A stretch of DNA of 59,919 nucleotides from an uncultured Planktomarina sp. (lineage in GTDB: Bacteria > Pseudomonadota > Alphaproteobacteria > Rhodobacterales > Rhodobacteraceae), in NCBI GenBank assembly GCA_913047725.1, contig CAJWTH010000002.1, positions 1 through 59,919 on the forward strand, written 5' to 3'. Each line of letters begins with the position of its first letter. The stretch's first letter is position 1. This document shows, piece after piece, positions 52,542 through 59,919 of this stretch. A program made the position numbers and the translations under genes. The notes below the pieces were generated by a model. The model worked only from the letters and a program-made list of their open reading frames with translations, did not search any database and was not told the origin of the DNA.

Positions 52542-52630
52542 ATTATACAACCTTTATAAAAAACATAAACTTTGAGAAATTTATAAAATGGAAATAATAT
52601 GGGTAAAAACTTAAGTGTGCTTTTCTTAAG

Positions 52631-53818
52631 TCAACGCAAACCAATTCCGAGTTGCATTAAGACATGGCGAAGAGGTTTAATTTTGTGGATCGCGTTTAAT
52701 CCCATTGCACGTGCATGAGTGGCCATGGTTCCCTCAACTTTAGACGCGCGATTGAGTAATCCAACGCCAATTACTCTAGATTGAGCAATTGGGCGACGAA
52801 TTTGATGATATTTTTTTAACACTTTAAGGCTGCCAATATCATTGGCTGATGAATCGGTCAGCTGTAGAAGCGCTTCAATATCACCTATACTTAGGTTTAA
52901 GCCTTGGGCCCCAATAGGTGGGACCACATGCGCAGTTTCTGCGATAAAGGCAGTACGTTCTGCATAAAAGTAATCTGTGAGTTGGCTGACAATTGGCCAT
53001 TTGTTGCAGTAGGTTATGGAAGTTAATTTACCCAACACTCCCCCTGATCGCTCTGTAATTAAATTATCAAATACAGTGTTAGGCAAGCTCTTTAGCTGAT
53101 CCATATTTTCAGAGTTATCCATCCATACGATTGCAGAGCAAGGTTTCCCCTCAAAGTCAGGCAAAGGTACTAGAGTAAAAGGTCCACCAGTTTTGTGTAC
53201 TTCTGTTGAGATGTTATTATGTGGAACCTCATGGGTCACTGAGAAGCTTAAAGCTGATTGGTCAAAGTCAGTATACTTTACAGCAACACCGGCTTGCGTA
53301 CGAATAGAGCTATCACGTCCATCTGCAGCTATTAATAGGCTACAGTCAACTATATGTCCGTTACTTAGGGATACTCTGGCCATACCACTGCGTGTAGTAG
53401 TTGATAGTGTTGAGAGCCCCATTTCAAATTTTACATTTGGAAGGGTTTTAATTTTAGCCAGTAGCCCTGCTCGCATATCTGAGTTTCTAACATTCCAACC
53501 AAATGGTGTGCCTGAAATATCAGATGAATTAAAATCTTTTACTGTCAGTTTCTTACCCGCGGCATCAATAATTCGCATTGTTTTAAGTGGGGCTGAACTA
53601 CCATCGACAAGCTGCCACACCCCAATCTTTTGTAGAAATATCTGACTGGGCTGCAAATATGCCGTGGTCCTCATATCTAAATTTTCTTGTTGGCTTTTAT
53701 TTTTTGATTTTTTGGGATCGATGCAGAGTACTTTATAACCAGAATTACCAAAGGCAGCTGCAGCAATAAGCCCAGCTAGACCTCCTCCAGAGATAACGAT
53801 TTCTTTTCTCTCTATCAT
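52631..53818 (-). CDS. UbiH/UbiF family FAD-dependent monooxygenase
   Basis: EIVISGGGLAGLIAAAAFGNSGYKVLCID, LIAADGRDSSIR, HVVPPIGAQGLNLSIGDIEAL. Confidence 0.85.
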   Translation of the reverse strand: MIERKEIVISGGGLAGLIAAAAFGNSGYKVLCIDPKKSKNKSQQENLDMRTTAYLQPSQIFLQKIGVWQLVDGSSAPLKTMRIIDAAGKKLTVKDFNSSDISGTPFGWNVRNSDMRAGLLAKIKTLPNVKFEMGLSTLSTTTRSGMARVSLSNGHIVDCSLLIAADGRDSSIRTQAGVAVKYTDFDQSALSFSVTHEVPHNNISTEVHKTGGPFTLVPLPDFEGKPCSAIVWMDNSENMDQLKSLPNTVFDNLITERSGGVLGKLTSITYCNKWPIVSQLTDYFYAERTAFIAETAHVVPPIGAQGLNLSIGDIEALLQLTDSSANDIGSLKVLKKYHQIRRPIAQSRVIGVGLLNRASKVEGTMATHARAMGLNAIHKIKPLRHVLMQLGIGLR

Positions 53819-54504
53819 GTTTCTTCATTTGTTGTTTTTAGGCGCTCTGGAAAGCAGGTTGTGACAATTTGTGACAAGAGTAATTCTAGATCTGGATGAG
53901 CGATATCAACATAGTTTGGTATTTCGAGCTCTGATGATACAAATACTGTTTTCATACCCAGCCGAGCTGGAACTTCAAGATTGCGGTGATCATCTTCAAA
54001 CATAGCCGAATTATTAGGAGTAACATTAGCTAGATTGAATACTTTTTTAAAAGCTTTGGCTAATGGTTTGGGATGATAATTAGCATGTTCAATACCAAAT
54101 ACTGCCTCAAATTCATTTTCAAGTTCTCGAGCTTGCAAAACTTTACGTGCGTAAGGCTCTGTTCCATTTGTATAGACAATTTTGCGACCGGGTAGTGCTG
54201 CCAGCAATTTTGCAATTGATGGTGATGGGGGCACAACTGAAAAATCTATGTCATGTACAACCTTTAGAAAACTCTCTGGTGGCATCGAATGTATATCCAT
54301 CATGCCAGCCAATGTCGTACCATGACTTTGCCAATATCTAGCCCGAAGAGTATCGGCTTCAGCAAGGCTTACATCAAGAAAATTGGCGACAAATGTTCGC
54401 ATCTTCTCTTCTATTTGATCAAACAGACAAACTTCTGGCGGATACAAAGTGTTATCAAGATCAAAAACCCAAGTTTTTATGTGAAAAAATTTCTCAAATT
54501 TCAT
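53815..54504 (-). CDS. HAD pyrimidine 5'-nucleotidase
   Basis: VFDLDNTLYPPEVCLFDQIEEKM, IVYTNGTEPYARKVL, AMFEDDHRNLEVPARLGMKTVFV. Confidence 0.88.
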   Translation of the reverse strand: MKFEKFFHIKTWVFDLDNTLYPPEVCLFDQIEEKMRTFVANFLDVSLAEADTLRARYWQSHGTTLAGMMDIHSMPPESFLKVVHDIDFSVVPPSPSIAKLLAALPGRKIVYTNGTEPYARKVLQARELENEFEAVFGIEHANYHPKPLAKAFKKVFNLANVTPNNSAMFEDDHRNLEVPARLGMKTVFVSSELEIPNYVDIAHPDLELLLSQIVTTCFPERLKTTNEET

Positions 54505-54544
54505 AGTAGTCTCTTCACAAATACAGCAGTATTTTTATAATAGG

Positions 54545-55708
54545 TCATGCTGATTTGGCGGATTCAATTGCACTTGCAAATTTCTCAAAAAGATAAAAAC
54601 TATCCTGAGGTCCGGGGCTTGCTTCTGGGTGATACTGAACTGAAAATACTGCTCGGTCTTTCAACCTAATTCCACAATTAGAGCCATCAAATAGTGATAT
54701 ATGCGTTTCTATTACATTAGAAGGCAAGCTATTCCCATCAACCGCAAAACCATGGTTCATAGAAGTGATTTCAACCTTGTTATTTTCTAAATCTTTAACC
54801 GGATGATTTGCACCGTGGTGGCCGTGGTTCATTTTTATGGTTTTCCCTCCTAGGGCAAGCGCTAGCATTTGGTGGCCCAAACAAATGCCAAAAACTGGAA
54901 GAGATGTCTGAGTTAATAAGGATTTGATTATTGGAACAGCATAAGCGCCTGTTGCCGCTGGGTCGCCTGGTCCATTTGACAGAAAGATACCATCTGGCTT
55001 TAGCGCCAAAATAGACTTTATGGAGGCGTTTGATGGTACAACTGTAACGTCACATCCGACTGACGCTAGACAACGAAGTATATTATGTTTGGCACCGTAA
55101 TCAATTGCCACAACTTTGTACTTTGGTGCAGCTTCATTGCTGTAGCCTTCCGGCCAATTCCATTTTTTTTCAGACCACGTGTAAGATTTTTTACAACTTA
55201 CTTCTGTTGCTAAATCTGTGCCTTCCAGACCTTTGAATGCACGAGCTTTTTTTAGAAGATCTTCAACATTAAAAATACCTTTGGGATCGTGGCAAATTGC
55301 AACATGAGGGGCACCATTTTTACGAATTATTCGAGTTAGGCGTCGAGTATCAATTCCACCAATTGCAATACGATTGTGTGATTCTAGCCATAAAGAAAGG
55401 TGGCTTTGAGCGCGCCAGTTTGATGGATTAGTTGGATCCCATTTAACAACCATACCCGAAGCGTGTGGGCTGAGTGCTTCGTTATCATGAGTTGTTATGC
55501 CAGTGTTTCCTATATGGGGAAATGTAAAGGTTATGATTTGATTTACATAAGAGGGATCAGTCATTATTTCCTGATAGCCTGTGATTGATGTGTTGAAGCA
55601 AAGCTCGGCAACTTCTATGCCTGTAGCCCCAAAACCATGGCCATAAAAAACTGACCCGTCAGCAAGCACAAGGCAGGCAGTCAGTTTTTTTTTCGATGAC
55701 ATGGTCAT
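54545..55708 (-). CDS. carA: carbamoyl-phosphate synthase small subunit
   Basis: ACLVLADGSVFYGHGFGATG; NGPGDPAATG; GICLGHQMLALALGGKT; VQYHPEASPGPQDS. Confidence 0.96.
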   Translation of the reverse strand: MTMSSKKKLTACLVLADGSVFYGHGFGATGIEVAELCFNTSITGYQEIMTDPSYVNQIITFTFPHIGNTGITTHDNEALSPHASGMVVKWDPTNPSNWRAQSHLSLWLESHNRIAIGGIDTRRLTRIIRKNGAPHVAICHDPKGIFNVEDLLKKARAFKGLEGTDLATEVSCKKSYTWSEKKWNWPEGYSNEAAPKYKVVAIDYGAKHNILRCLASVGCDVTVVPSNASIKSILALKPDGIFLSNGPGDPAATGAYAVPIIKSLLTQTSLPVFGICLGHQMLALALGGKTIKMNHGHHGANHPVKDLENNKVEITSMNHGFAVDGNSLPSNVIETHISLFDGSNCGIRLKDRAVFSVQYHPEASPGPQDSFYLFEKFASAIESAKSA

Positions 55709-55846
55709 TAAAATAGTCCTAATCGATTAGGCCGTTCGTAAAGTCTGAAGTTGAAGAGATCAAGTACTCCCAAAATCTGCCATTCTTGTAAAAAAAGTGG
55801 ACTAGCACTATAGATTCGTCCTGACTAATATGAGGATAAGCATAGA

Positions 55847-56305
55847 ATGAGTTTGCGGGATCGATTGAGCGCGTCGCTGAAAGAAGCGATGAGGGCCAAA
55901 GATGCAACACGATTGATGACATTACGGCTTATTAATGCGGCAATAAAAGATCGTGATATTGACGCGCGATCAGACGGCAATGGGTCAGGTGTTCCAGACG
56001 AAGCTTTATTGGCCATACTTAGTAAAATGGTGAAACAACGTCAGGAAAGTGCACGTGCCTATGAGGAGGGTGGACGGCTAGAGCTGGCCGAGCAGGAACT
56101 GTTTGAGATAACTATCGTTGAGGAGTTTCTACCACGTCAATTAAGTTATGATGAGACCGAGAAGGCTATTGCTTCAGCGATATCTGAATGTGGCGCCAGC
56201 TCAATTCGGGACATGGGCAAGGTTATGGGTGTACTAAAAGAAAAGTATACTGGCCAGTTAGATTTCAGCAAAGTTGGTGGTGAGGTTAAGTCGCAGCTTA
56301 GTTAA
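55847..56305 (+). CDS. GatB/YqeY domain-containing protein
   Basis: RLSASLKEAMRAKDATRLMTLRLINAAIKDRDI; MGKVMGVLKEKYTGQLDFSKVGGEVKSQL. Confidence 0.92.
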   Translation: MSLRDRLSASLKEAMRAKDATRLMTLRLINAAIKDRDIDARSDGNGSGVPDEALLAILSKMVKQRQESARAYEEGGRLELAEQELFEITIVEEFLPRQLSYDETEKAIASAISECGASSIRDMGKVMGVLKEKYTGQLDFSKVGGEVKSQLS

Positions 56306-56310
56306 ATCCT

Positions 56311-56838
56311 TTAAGCCTTTCCTATGGCAGCATTGAGGACAACACGTAGCTCGTTAGCTAGTATTGGGCGCTCATCTTCTGATAAAAATGCACCTAACTC
56401 TACTGTTCGGCCGCTCCCGCGCAGTGTTAAGTAGTTTGGTACCGGGCCGGCTTTTTCTATTATACTTATCTCCGTCCAGTACGGGTTAGCCTCCCATTCT
56501 TGTATACTACCGTTAGGGTTGGTTCTTTTAAGTCTGACATGATCAGTCCAGATCTCCAATACTTCAGAAACTTTGCCCCGACGCCAACTAGCCTTCAAAG
56601 CTGTCCAAACGGCTAGTAAGGTTAACCCTAAAGTTCCGGCTATTATCCATAAAAACGTATGCCCTAGAAAAGCAAAAATAGGGATGAGCATCATAACGGC
56701 GGTGATTGAAATAAATTTAACAAAGCCGGACGGTGTAAGAGAGTTGTGGGAACTTAAATAAAGGCAAAGACCAACATTTCCAATTTCTTTAGCAACAAAG
56801 TCAGCAGAGGATGGTAACTTGGACCAATGATAAGGCAT
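56311..56838 (-). CDS. DUF2244 domain-containing membrane protein
   Basis: Two TM segments followed by RTNPNGSIQEWEANPYWTEI and LTLRGSGRTVELGAFLSEDER; start MPYHWSKLPSS (56838) preferred. Confidence 0.8.
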   Translation of the reverse strand: MPYHWSKLPSSADFVAKEIGNVGLCLYLSSHNSLTPSGFVKFISITAVMMLIPIFAFLGHTFLWIIAGTLGLTLLAVWTALKASWRRGKVSEVLEIWTDHVRLKRTNPNGSIQEWEANPYWTEISIIEKAGPVPNYLTLRGSGRTVELGAFLSEDERPILANELRVVLNAAIGKA

Positions 56839-56911
56839 AAAGTTATAGTATTCTTTTGAACGAGGTTTTTCTCTGCGCCAAAGTGTCTTAATTAGATTTA
56901 TTTTAATTTCC

Positions 56912-56940
56912 AAAAAAAGAGACCTTAGAAATTTCTAAGG
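56912..56940 (-). terminator. rho-independent terminator of ctaD
   Basis: Palindrome CCTTAGAAATTTCTAAGG (56923-56940) followed on the minus strand by a T-run (56912-56918). Confidence 0.75.
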
Positions 56941-56969
56941 CCTCCAAATTTTATGCCACAACTAATAAT

Positions 56970-58643
56970 TTAGTGGGAGGGACTTTTATCCCAATCTTCT
57001 TGCTTAGGTAAGATTTCAAATGTGTGCTCTGGGGGAGGTGATGGGATTGTCCACTCCAGAGTGTCAGCCCATTCATTCCATGGATTATTAGCGTTTACCC
57101 GGCGTCCCGCGAAGACAGCCCAGAATATGAGACCAATAAACAAAATGAATGAAGCAAAGGATAGAAAAGCGCCCCAGCTTGACCAGTAGTTCCAATATGC
57201 AAATGCCTCAGGATAATCGATATAACGGCGTGGCATTCCCTGTCGACCTAAGAAATGCTGAGGAAAAAAGGTTATATTTGTACCTATGAAAAACATCCAA
57301 AAGTGAATTTTTCCTAATGTTTCGTTATACCAACGGCCAGACATTTTGGGCAAATAGAAGTAAACACCAGCAAAAATACCGAACGCAGCTGCAATCGCCA
57401 TCACGTAATGAAAATGCGCCACCACGTAGTATGTATCGTGATAGGCCCTGTCCACTGCTGCTTGTGACAGTACAATGCCTGTGACACCACCAACTGTAAA
57501 CATAAACACAAATCCCACTGCGAATAGCATGGGTGTTTTGAACTCAATAGATCCGCCCCACATTGTCGCAATCCATGAAAAGATTTTGACGCCTGTGGGA
57601 ACAGCAATAACCATTGTTGCTAACATGAAGTATGATTGTTGAGTGAGTGACATACCAACAGTGTACATGTGATGTGCCCATACGACAAAACCCAGAGCGC
57701 CAATTGCGATCAAAGCCCAAACCATTGGAAGATAGCCAAAAACTGGTTTCTTTGAGAATGTAGCTATTACATGCGAAACAATTCCGAATGCTGGAAGTAT
57801 TACAATATAAACCTCTGGGTGACCGAAAAACCATAGTATGTGTTGATAAAGGATAGGATCACCACCACCAGCTGGATCAAAAAAAGCTGTACCAAAATTA
57901 CGGTCGGTCAACAGCATCGTGATTGCACCGGCTAGAACTGGTAAGGATAACAATATAAGCCAAGACGTCACAAAGATTGACCATGAGAATAAGGGAACTT
58001 TAAACAAGGTCATACCGGGTGTTCTCATGTTCAAAAAAGTAGTTATCATATTTATTGCGCCTAAGATCGAGGAGGCACCTGACAGGTGAACAGCAAAGAT
58101 TGCAAAGTCCATAGACATGCCCCCTTCATTTACGGATAGCGGTGGATATAATACCCAGCCAACACCAGAACCAGCTTGCCCATTTCCACCTGGCATCACC
58201 ACCGACAGCACTGCCATCGTCGTACCCGCAACATACATCCAGTAGGAAAGATTGTTCATTCGGGGAAAAGCCATGTCTGGCGCGCCAATTTGTAGTGGCA
58301 TGAAGTAGTTTCCAAAACCACCAAACAAGGCTGGAATGACCACGAAGAACATCATTAAAATACCATGTCCTGTAATTAAAACATTCCACAGGTGACCGTT
58401 TGGAGTACAGTCACCAACCGCCGCTGCAGTCATTCGGGCCCCCTCGAGGCACATGTATTGTACACCTGGTTCCATCAACTCCAGCCGCATATAGACCGTA
58501 AATGCCACTGAAATAAATCCTGCAAGACCCCCTGTTAGTAGGTAAAGAATACCAATATCTTTATGGTTTGTGGACATAAACCAACGTGTAAAAAACCCAC
58601 GGTTATCTTCGTGCTCTTGTCCGTGTACAGCTGCGTCGGCCAT
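56970..58643 (-). CDS. ctaD: cytochrome c oxidase subunit I
   Basis: Haem-copper oxidase motifs [43 protein letters not shown]. Confidence 0.97.
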   Translation of the reverse strand: MADAAVHGQEHEDNRGFFTRWFMSTNHKDIGILYLLTGGLAGFISVAFTVYMRLELMEPGVQYMCLEGARMTAAAVGDCTPNGHLWNVLITGHGILMMFFVVIPALFGGFGNYFMPLQIGAPDMAFPRMNNLSYWMYVAGTTMAVLSVVMPGGNGQAGSGVGWVLYPPLSVNEGGMSMDFAIFAVHLSGASSILGAINMITTFLNMRTPGMTLFKVPLFSWSIFVTSWLILLSLPVLAGAITMLLTDRNFGTAFFDPAGGGDPILYQHILWFFGHPEVYIVILPAFGIVSHVIATFSKKPVFGYLPMVWALIAIGALGFVVWAHHMYTVGMSLTQQSYFMLATMVIAVPTGVKIFSWIATMWGGSIEFKTPMLFAVGFVFMFTVGGVTGIVLSQAAVDRAYHDTYYVVAHFHYVMAIAAAFGIFAGVYFYLPKMSGRWYNETLGKIHFWMFFIGTNITFFPQHFLGRQGMPRRYIDYPEAFAYWNYWSSWGAFLSFASFILFIGLIFWAVFAGRRVNANNPWNEWADTLEWTIPSPPPEHTFEILPKQEDWDKSPSH

Positions 58644-58901
58644 CAGGCTCTCCCGTTTAATTTCGATAGCTATAGCTGCGTCGCCACTATCTTCGTTCTT
58701 ATCATAGTCTCTAACGCTCTAAGTGTTTTAGCGCAACGTACCAGGGGTTGTTTTTAATGGGTTAAAATGGCGCAGGCAAAGTGGGTTAAATCCAGTACAG
58801 TTTTCAAAACCAATAAAACTACAAACAAGACTAGATACTTATTAATTTTTAGCTTGAGCAGCTACAAATTAAAATGTGTTTGAAAGCTTTAGAAGAGGTT
58901 T

Positions 58902-59627
58902 CTAAAATGTTTGGTTAAATGTTTTGCGCAAAACTAAGTCGAGATCTTTAAATGAGGTTTGTTGGCCCAAATCAGCAAATGACGTAATTCCAAAGCCATC
59001 GATCCCACATGGCACAATTCCAGAAAAATGGTTTAGATTTGGGTTTAGGTTTATAGAGATGCCGTGGTAACTTACCCACTTGCGTAGTCGAATTCCAATC
59101 GCTGCGATTTTTTGTTCGACTACAGTTCCTTGGGAGCTGAACGGCAGATCTGGGCGTTGTACCCAAACACCAACGCGTCCTTCGCGGACCTCACCTGCTA
59201 CGTTGAATTCAGCGAGAGTATGAATAATCCAATCCTCAAGGTCCTTGATAAATTTTCTTATATCATGACCGCGTTTTGCTACATCTAGCATTACATAGAT
59301 AATTCTTTGGCCTGGCCCGTGATATGTATATTGCCCGCCACGTTGTGTTTTGAAAACTGGAAATCGATCTGGTTCGATAAGATCTTTTACGTCAGAGCTT
59401 GTGCCAGCTGTGTACATGGGCGGGTGTTCAAGAAGCCACACTACCTCTGGGGCGCTCCCCGATATGATCTGCGCTATGCGGGTATCCATCCATTCAACAG
59501 CACTCTCATAGGCTACAGGTTGCGCAGATACTTTCCATTCCACTTCGCCAGAAGTTCTATCTTGCAGCATCATTTTCAAATACAGCCCTTGAGTCCATTT
59601 AACCGTTTCTATATGCGCCCTTAACAA
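58902..59627 (-). CDS. lipB: lipoyl(octanoyl) transferase
   Basis: [50 protein letters not shown]. Exact start uncertain. Confidence 0.93.
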   Translation of the reverse strand: MLRAHIETVKWTQGLYLKMMLQDRTSGEVEWKVSAQPVAYESAVEWMDTRIAQIISGSAPEVVWLLEHPPMYTAGTSSDVKDLIEPDRFPVFKTQRGGQYTYHGPGQRIIYVMLDVAKRGHDIRKFIKDLEDWIIHTLAEFNVAGEVREGRVGVWVQRPDLPFSSQGTVVEQKIAAIGIRLRKWVSYHGISINLNPNLNHFSGIVPCGIDGFGITSFADLGQQTSFKDLDLVLRKTFNQTF

Positions 59628-59639
59628 TGCCTATGGCAA

Positions 59640-59726
59640 GCGGTCGTGGCGGAATTGGTAGACGCGCAGCGTTGAGGTCGCTGTGAGGTAACACTCGTGC
59701 GGGTTCGAGTCCCGCCGACCGCACCA
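59640..59726 (+). tRNA. tRNA-Leu(GAG)
   Basis: Acceptor stem GCGGTCG/CGACCGC, anticodon arm CAGCG-TTGAGGT-CGCTG, long variable arm, GGTTCGAGTCC T-loop and encoded CCA. Confidence 0.95.
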
Positions 59727-59783
59727 CAACTTCAAGATAACTTATTGAAATTCCTTCGAGATTAACCATCGAGGGGGACCGTC

Positions 59784-59919
59784 GTGTCACACATTCAGTA
59801 CACATTATGTAGATCAGGCAGATATTATTATAATCGTCGTGTGCCTAAACACGCAGTTCATTCATATGGATCCTTTATAAGATTAGCACTGTCTAAAGAT
59901 CCTGTTGAGGCTGCAGCTT
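59784..59919 (+). CDS. partial tyrosine-recombinase/phage integrase-like protein (N-terminus), runs off window
   Basis: GTG start gives VSHIQYTLCRSGRYYYNRRVPKHAVHSYGSFIRLALSKDPVEAAA with no stop to the edge; matches the integrase N-terminal RRG.YYYRRRVP pattern; lies just downstream of tRNA-Leu. Absent from the ORF track. Confidence 0.75.
   Translation, partial: MSHIQYTLCRSGRYYYNRRVPKHAVHSYGSFIRLALSKDPVEAAA

Noticed and set aside
53193-53645. 150-aa plus-strand ORF
   Set aside because: Antisense to UbiH-like monooxygenase; no recognisable motif.
59749-59780. Short inverted repeat TCGAG..TCGA between tRNA-Leu and integrase considered as an att core
   Set aside because: Too short; the attachment core of tRNA-targeted elements is normally the tRNA 3' end itself, and the second copy would lie outside the window.

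Overview
This 59.9 kb window looks like chromosomal DNA from a moderately AT-rich marine alphaproteobacterium, probably Rhodobacterales/Roseobacter-like; this is inferred from gene content and order and no search was run. Most of it is densely packed core genes: rsgA, pyrG, secG, purA, sdaA, rpiA, gor, hflK/hflC, degP-like, purD, xseA, ftsY, folE2, trkH-like, glyQ/glyS, folB, folP, ilvC, two Lrp genes, carA, yqeY-like, ctaD and lipB. A nine-gene minus-strand operon (about 5.5-14.9 kb) carries a polar-amino-acid-type ABC transporter plus gamma-glutamylation-type amine catabolism genes. No rRNA, CRISPR array or transposase was seen. Points worth a second look: (1) a tRNA-Leu(GAG) at the right edge followed directly by the start of an unannotated tyrosine-recombinase-like gene, probably an island junction; (2) three gene remnants, namely a free-standing DnaE2 C-terminal OB domain and two decayed EamA transporters in 'intergenic' DNA; (3) a PPDK-like protein in the gly operon whose ATP-grasp catalytic positions appear lost while the phospho-His and PEP domains look intact; (4) a trypsin-fold protein that appears to have lost its catalytic residues; (5) an orphan PhnD-like binding protein with no evident signal peptide. 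I did not find a convincing wholly new multi-gene system. The part most likely to hold accessory novelty begins at the integrase and lies mostly beyond the right edge.
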